A stretch of 64,000 nt of DNA from Desulfosarcina sp. BuS5 (GTDB lineage Bacteria > Desulfobacterota > Desulfobacteria > Desulfobacterales > BuS5), in NCBI RefSeq assembly GCF_028752835.1, contig NZ_CP087952.1, forward strand, positions 2,974,501-3,038,500, written 5' to 3'. Every line of letters begins with the position of its first letter. Within the stretch, counting starts at the first letter, position 1. Shown piece after piece: positions 60,701 through 64,000 of this stretch. The notes under the pieces are model-generated. The model was not told the DNA's origin and did not search any database. It saw only the letters and a program-made list of their open reading frames with translations. A program made the translations under genes and the position numbers.

Positions 60701-61004
60701 ACCTGGAACAATTATCCCTACCCCTAAAGAGGATGCGGAGATCAATGCCCAGATCAAGGCTGATTCTGATGATTTCGAATGGACGGAAAAAAATTTCCGT
60801 GAAGCAAAAACCTTTGAAAATTCTGATTTGCCAAAGTCTTTTAAAGATGAAGTACGCGGGGGTCGACCAAAGGTCGAAAAACCAAAAATATTACTCTCTG
60901 TGCGGTATAGCCCAGATGTGGTGGAATTCTTCAAGGCAAGCGGCAAAGGCTGGCAGACCCGCATGGATGATGTATTACGAGAGTATGTGGCTTCACACCG
61001 ATAG
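60687..61004 (+). CDS. brnA: BrnA-type antitoxin
   Basis: 105 residues: MPKLKPGTIIPTPKEDAEINAQIKADSDD then the ribbon-helix-helix C terminus KPKILLSVRYSPDVVEFFKASGKGWQTRMDDVLREYV. Full length. With a truncated toxin it is probably an orphan repressor. A copy of its 3' end with flank is repeated at 62682-62815. Confidence 0.85.
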   Translation: MPKLKPGTIIPTPKEDAEINAQIKADSDDFEWTEKNFREAKTFENSDLPKSFKDEVRGGRPKVEKPKILLSVRYSPDVVEFFKASGKGWQTRMDDVLREYVASHR

Positions 61005-61008
61005 TTTG

Positions 61009-61248
61009 CTTTCAGTAGAGACAAGGCATGCCTTGTCTCTAATATGTAATGATTGTTTCATAATCTACTATAGATTGTCACATAAATAATTTCACTGCGT
61101 TATCGGTCGTTGGGGTATTACAATACGCCTTCCTCCCTTTGACCTTGTGCCAAATTTTAAAATCAGGTAATTATCTGACAATCTATAATTTCATCAATCA
61201 AACACGTTCTGCACCTACGTCCCCTTCGCGTAAATCACTATACTGCGA
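61009..61248. repeat. Repeated flank of brnA, occupied by MITE
   Basis: AGAGACAAGGCATGCCTTGTCTCT, TAATATGTAATGATTG...TAATCTAC, then the MITE, then ATTTCATCAATCAAACACG...CCCCTTCGCG. The same sequence without the MITE is at 62706-62815. Confidence 0.75.
61069..61187 (+). repeat. TA-type MITE, occupied site with empty twin
   Basis: TA + TAGATTGTCACATAA ... TTATCTGACAATCTA + TA. The paralogous empty site at 62766-62767 reads CTAC-TA-ATTTC, so the element duplicated TA on insertion. 119 bases with both TA; the interior has the extra CAAATTTTAAAATCAGG shared with the copy at 61887. Confidence 0.95.
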
Positions 61249-61453
61249 TAGGAGTGAGAGTAAAAATGCGAGCAAGTTGCGCTGCACTCTTAACATCACC
61301 CAGCCGCAGTGCATTGCGAATATCATCCAGCTTGTATGCATCATCAAGAGATAAATAAGGGGACCATCCTTTATTCATATCAATCAATTCGAGATCAACC
61401 TCGGCAACATACTGTCCTTCGTACACGAGCTTTGTACGTCGTCTTTTTTTCAT
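61238..61453 (-). CDS. Putative antitoxin partner of DUF4258 gene
   Basis: 71 residues from the ATG at 61453 ([25 protein letters not shown] ... WSPYLSLDDAYKLDDIRNALRLGDVKSAAQLARIFTLTPIAV). A small conserved protein usually next to DUF4258 genes. Its ATG overlaps the stop of that gene (TAATG), and AGGAGG is within the upstream coding end. Function by association only. Confidence 0.7.
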   Translation of the reverse strand: MKKRRRTKLVYEGQYVAEVDLELIDMNKGWSPYLSLDDAYKLDDIRNALRLGDVKSAAQLARIFTLTPIAV

Positions 61454-61773
61454 TATATCCTCCTCAAAAAATCTGTTGTCCACCGATCGGTATCAGGCCT
61501 GTAAGCAGTAACCAAAACGGCTGGTGAAGAAGCGCCCTTTGGAATTCCCCAAACTACGTGTATCGGGTTGTCAAAACGATCTTTCAGTAATACCAATACA
61601 CATGGACCTTTCGGATAGTCACGATAATCTTCTACAACTAATGCATCCGAAACTCCTGCCATGATATCCCTGACGAAAATGTTGTCTTCCGCAAGCTCAT
61701 CATAACCATGGTCGGATATCATAACTTCCTTACGTCTAATCAGTCTCAAAACTCTCTCGAATGTCTCATTCAT
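61453..61773 (-). CDS. DUF4258 domain protein, putative toxin
   Basis: 106 residues: [37 protein letters not shown] ... [28 protein letters not shown] ... [21 protein letters not shown]. The HGYDELAED...H.VWG pattern fits DUF4258, of the BrnT/RelE-like RNase superfamily. Start ATG near 61773. Confidence 0.8.
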   Translation of the reverse strand: MNETFERVLRLIRRKEVMISDHGYDELAEDNIFVRDIMAGVSDALVVEDYRDYPKGPCVLVLLKDRFDNPIHVVWGIPKGASSPAVLVTAYRPDTDRWTTDFLRRI

Positions 61774-61849
61774 ATTTTATGTAATACAATAATCAGGGAC
61801 TATTTGGCAATAATATTCTCTTTCCCATAGTAGTCTTATGGCAGAAAAC

Positions 61850-62087
61850 GTAAAGCTGAGGGGCTGACCAGCTATAACTGAAAAACTATAGATTGTCAGA
61901 TAATTACCTGATTTTAAAATTTGGCACAAAGCCAGAGGGAGGAGGGCGTATTGTAATACTCCGACGACCTATAACGCAGTGAAATTATTTATGTGACAAT
62001 CTATATGTTAAAGATAAAAACTATCGGCCAAATACTCCCTTCCAAAAACGGCACGGCGTTGCCCGGTCCCTCGCAAGCGCCTGGTTT
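61850..62087 (-). repeat. Long attC-like sequence split by a MITE
   Basis: CGTAAAGCTGAGGGGCTGACCAGC ... TAAAGATAAAAACTATCGGCC, CAAATACT ... CTCGCAAGCGCCTGGTTT is about three quarters identical to 247-373, but its stem is less well paired. On the minus strand it follows the stop of brnA at 62098, as attC would. The MITE sits in its centre. Confidence 0.5.
61887..62005 (-). repeat. TA-type MITE inside the attC-like repeat
   Basis: TA + TAGATTGTCAGATAA ... TTATTTATGTGACAATCTA + TA, inverse orientation to 61069. Comparison with 275-292, where the sequence runs AAAAAC-CA-TGATAAAG without an element, supports TA duplication. Confidence 0.9.
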
Positions 62088-62097
62088 GCCATTTCCA

Positions 62098-62352
62098 TTA
62101 TCGGGCAGCCTGTAGCTCCTCTCGGACGACACGGCGAAGGACTTCTTCGATGGGTTTCTCCTGACGCTCCATGTATGTTCGGAGAGCATCATTGAGCATC
62201 GTCTGGTAGTTACCCCCGCCTTGTTCCTCCACCTTGGACCGGAACCACTCGATAATGTCACGATCAAGTCGGATGGTGATCCGAGCTTTCTTCCCGGGGG
62301 AAGGAAGTACGGCACCCCGCTTACCTTTACTAAAGTCATATTTCGCCTTCAT
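62098..62352 (-). CDS. brnA: BrnA-type antitoxin, second copy
   Basis: 84 residues: MKAKYDFSKGKRGAVLPSPGKKARITIRLDRDIIEWFRSKVEEQGGGNYQTMLNDALRTYM, the ribbon-helix-helix antitoxin of BrnTA. Overlaps brnT by 17 bases (toxin first, as usual). Confidence 0.9.
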   Translation of the reverse strand: MKAKYDFSKGKRGAVLPSPGKKARITIRLDRDIIEWFRSKVEEQGGGNYQTMLNDALRTYMERQEKPIEEVLRRVVREELQAAR

Positions 62353-62602
62353 ATTGTCTCACCTCGTAACGCACGGCCTTGCGTGCGGAAATGATCCTGA
62401 TGTTGTCCTCCCGCCACGTGTAAACCACTACCAGTATACGGCCGAAGGCATCCATTCCAATGGTCACATAGCGTTGCTCACCTTGCCGAGAATCCTCAAG
62501 CGTCACGGCATTTGGATCTTCGAAGACTGCGAATGTATCTACAAATGATATTCCGTGCCTGGATCTATTTTCTTTGGCCTTCGATTCATCCCATTCAAAC
62601 AT
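62336..62602 (-). CDS. brnT: BrnT-type toxin
   Basis: 88 residues: MFEWDESKAKENRSRHGISFVDTFAVFEDPNAVTLEDSRQGEQRYVTIGMDAFGRILVVVYTWRE ... RIISARKAVRYEVRQYE. Intact RelE-like RNase toxin. A cassette with its antitoxin and the attC-like site at 61850 to its left. Confidence 0.92.
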   Translation of the reverse strand: MFEWDESKAKENRSRHGISFVDTFAVFEDPNAVTLEDSRQGEQRYVTIGMDAFGRILVVVYTWREDNIRIISARKAVRYEVRQYEGEI

Positions 62603-62681
62603 AGCATCCTATAATATGTACATATGTATGCACATGTCAAATTTTTTCTGGCGAACATACAGGGCGATTGCATCAAAATAT

Positions 62682-62815
62682 GGCAGACCCACATGGATGA
62701 TGTATTGCGAGGGTAGAGACAAGGCATGCCTTGTCTCTAATATGTAATGATTGTTTCATAATCTACTAATTTCATCAGTCAAACACGTTCTGCACCTACG
62801 TCCCCTTCGCGGCAT
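62682..62815. repeat. Partial copy of brnA 3' end and flank (MITE-free)
   Basis: GGCAGACCCACATGGATGATG ... then AGAGACAAGGCATGCCTTGTCTCT, TAATCTAC-TA-ATTTCATCAG ... CCCCTTCGCGG. Matches 60948-61248 minus about 30 bases and the MITE. This is the empty-site evidence for the element. Confidence 0.85.
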
Positions 62816-62822
62816 AGGCAAA

Positions 62823-63602
62823 TTATGCCGCCCGCGATGATTCATTGCGCAGGCTGTTCAAATTTACTATGAGCTGAATCTCACCCATGGACAGTTTGAC
62901 TCTATCTGCAATATCACAGACATTCATGCCCGATTTCGCCAGAGCGGCAGCCTCATCATACTTGTCAACCATTTCTGAATTGTTTAATTCTACTTGATCA
63001 TATTTATCTGAATCGACAGGTTCCGGCTCCTTGGAAATTTCTTCCAGGACAAATTTCTCCTGGACAAATTTCTCCTGGACAACTTTCTCTGGGACAACTT
63101 TCTCCGGGACAAATTTATTATCTGGGAGTTTTTCATCATTAATAGCATAAACAGCATCTATCAATGGCTTATCGATCATTTCTGAATTGCCTGATTCTAT
63201 TTGATCATATTCATTTTGATCATATTCGCCTGAATCGACAGATTCTTGATCATATTCATCTGAATCGACAGGTTCCGGCTCCTTGGAAATTTCTTCCAGG
63301 ACAAATTTCTCCTGGACAAATTTCTCCTGAACAGCTTTCTCCGGGACAGCTTTATTGTTTGAGAGTTTTTCATCATTAATAGCATCAACAATATCTATCA
63401 ATGACTTATTCAACTGTTGTTTAATAAGTTGCGCCATGACCGATTCATTAAAATTACCGGTCTGTACCTTCTGCTCAATTCCGGATATTTTGTGTCTTTT
63501 TTTAAAGGTGCTTATAACTATAAACAGAACTATAAAAACGCAAACAGACAACGCCGTCAAATCAAGTAGAATTTCGCATAATTCCATGGTAAAATATTCC
63601 AT
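62823..63602 (-). CDS. Membrane protein with internal duplication
   Basis: 259 residues. One membrane helix near the start (LTALSVCVFIVLFIVIST). Then a segment of about 85 residues occurs twice (DIVDAINDEKLSNNK ... KEPEPVDSDEYDQ; DAVYAINDEKLPDNK ... KEPEPVDSDKYDQ), with short VPEKVVQEKFVQEKF tandem units inside. The C terminus (DEAAALAKSGMNVCDIADRVKLSMGEIQLIVNL) is a DUF6115/DUF2802-like helix-turn-helix found in proteins of flagellar clusters. Function unknown. Confidence 0.7.
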   Translation of the reverse strand: MEYFTMELCEILLDLTALSVCVFIVLFIVISTFKKRHKISGIEQKVQTGNFNESVMAQLIKQQLNKSLIDIVDAINDEKLSNNKAVPEKAVQEKFVQEKFVLEEISKEPEPVDSDEYDQESVDSGEYDQNEYDQIESGNSEMIDKPLIDAVYAINDEKLPDNKFVPEKVVPEKVVQEKFVQEKFVLEEISKEPEPVDSDKYDQVELNNSEMVDKYDEAAALAKSGMNVCDIADRVKLSMGEIQLIVNLNSLRNESSRAA

Positions 63603-63620
63603 AAGATCCTCTTTAAAGGA

Positions 63621-63890
63621 TTATATTTTAATATCTATTACTCCTCCATTACAGCTACTGCTCTTACCCTCATTTTCATCATGATCTTTGTTCTTATGAC
63701 TTTTATCCTGAACCTTTGCTGAGGCATTGATATCTTCCGACATGATCAATGTATACTCCTTTTTTTTATCTTCCCGCTTTTTACGAAACTCTTTTGCAAA
63801 ACGTCTTCCCTGTGAATTGCTCTGCTGCTGTTTTATCACCTTAACCCGGCCTGCGGAAGAAACCGGCGAATATATGTTCTGCAAATCCAT
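63621..63890 (-). CDS. Hypothetical basic protein of flagellar cluster
   Basis: 89 residues from the likely start MDLQNIYSPV at 63890 (an upstream in-frame start at 63905 is possible). A charged, low-complexity chain (RRFAKEFRKKREDKKKEYTLIMSEDI, then SHKNKDHDENEGKSSSCNG). No domain recognised. 18 bases upstream of the duplicated membrane-protein gene, so likely cotranscribed. Confidence 0.55.
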   Translation of the reverse strand: MDLQNIYSPVSSAGRVKVIKQQQSNSQGRRFAKEFRKKREDKKKEYTLIMSEDINASAKVQDKSHKNKDHDENEGKSSSCNGGVIDIKI

Positions 63891-64000
63891 CCCGCCACTC
63901 ACCACACCTTTTTCATTTATCTATTTAGTGCCTGAACGGAAACTGCTAATTTTCCCAATTTCTGTGTCAGGAGACCAAATCTTAAATTAGGTTTAATCCT

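Noticed and set aside
63000-63350. CRISPR-like or satellite DNA repeats
   Set aside because: The repeats are in frame inside a coding region and encode VQEKF-type peptide units.

Overview
The window is a bacterial chromosome segment that most resembles a motile sulfate-reducing-type deltaproteobacterium (Desulfobacterota, Desulfobacterales-like). I infer this from a sigma-32-type factor, a large multi-domain CheA, CZB-type chemoreceptors, many hybrid histidine kinases, a thiolase plus DUF35 pair, and A/T-rich intergenic DNA with palindromic repeats. No 16S gene or other decisive marker is present, so the placement is by gene content only.

Bases 1 to about 12,650 are accessory DNA that I read as a cassette array without an integrase (a CALIN-type integron remnant). 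Short cassette genes are all on the minus strand: an edge-cut gene, a 109-aa unknown, a DUF6602-like fragment, two HigBA toxin-antitoxin pairs, an HsdR-N-like nuclease-fold protein, a 184-aa unknown and a DUF4209-like fragment. They are separated by 55-75 bp imperfect palindromes with RYYYAAC and GTTRRRY ends, as in attC sites. The array has been invaded repeatedly: a 2.36-kb IS with a double-frameshifted transposase (487-2848), an ORF-less group II intron (4336-5013, plus strand) next to an attC, and a second group II intron (6102-9680, minus strand) inside an arm of another attC. The reverse transcriptase of the second intron is split by an IS4-family element with a clean 9-bp target duplication. 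An AT-rich gene-free stretch and a tRNA-Arg(UCU) separate this from the core chromosome.

Bases 13.9-29.3 kb are mostly plus-strand housekeeping genes: rpoH-like sigma factor, TPR lipoprotein, a frameshifted lipoprotein, ATP-grasp enzyme, dGTPase-like HD hydrolase, UPF0280 protein, mutS, N-acetylmuramoyl-L-alanine amidase, maf, yggS and queH. Small toxin-antitoxin modules are inserted among them (HicBA; Phd with a nonsense-mutated PIN toxin). Bases 29.4-38.5 kb hold signalling genes: two hybrid histidine kinases, a REC-GGDEF regulator, a sigma-54-type response regulator with an atypical GAYTDA loop, a REC-HD-GYP protein, and a thiolase/OB-fold pair.

Bases 38.6-64 kb are motility and chemotaxis. 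motAB are on the plus strand. The rest is on the minus strand: mcp, cheW, flgL, flgK, cheB, cheX, cheY, an HDOD gene, cheD, cheR, cheA, flgN, flgM, flgJ, flgI, flgH, flgA, flgG, flgF. A perfect sigma-54 -24/-12 element lies upstream of flgF. The right end carries three more toxin-antitoxin-like loci, a second copy of the long attC-like sequence seen at the left edge, and two minus-strand genes of unknown function.

Dispersed palindromic repeats are a strong theme. The best supported is a 105-119-bp TA-duplicating MITE. Its insertion is shown within this window by an occupied/empty-site pair, and one copy supplies the last codons of queH.
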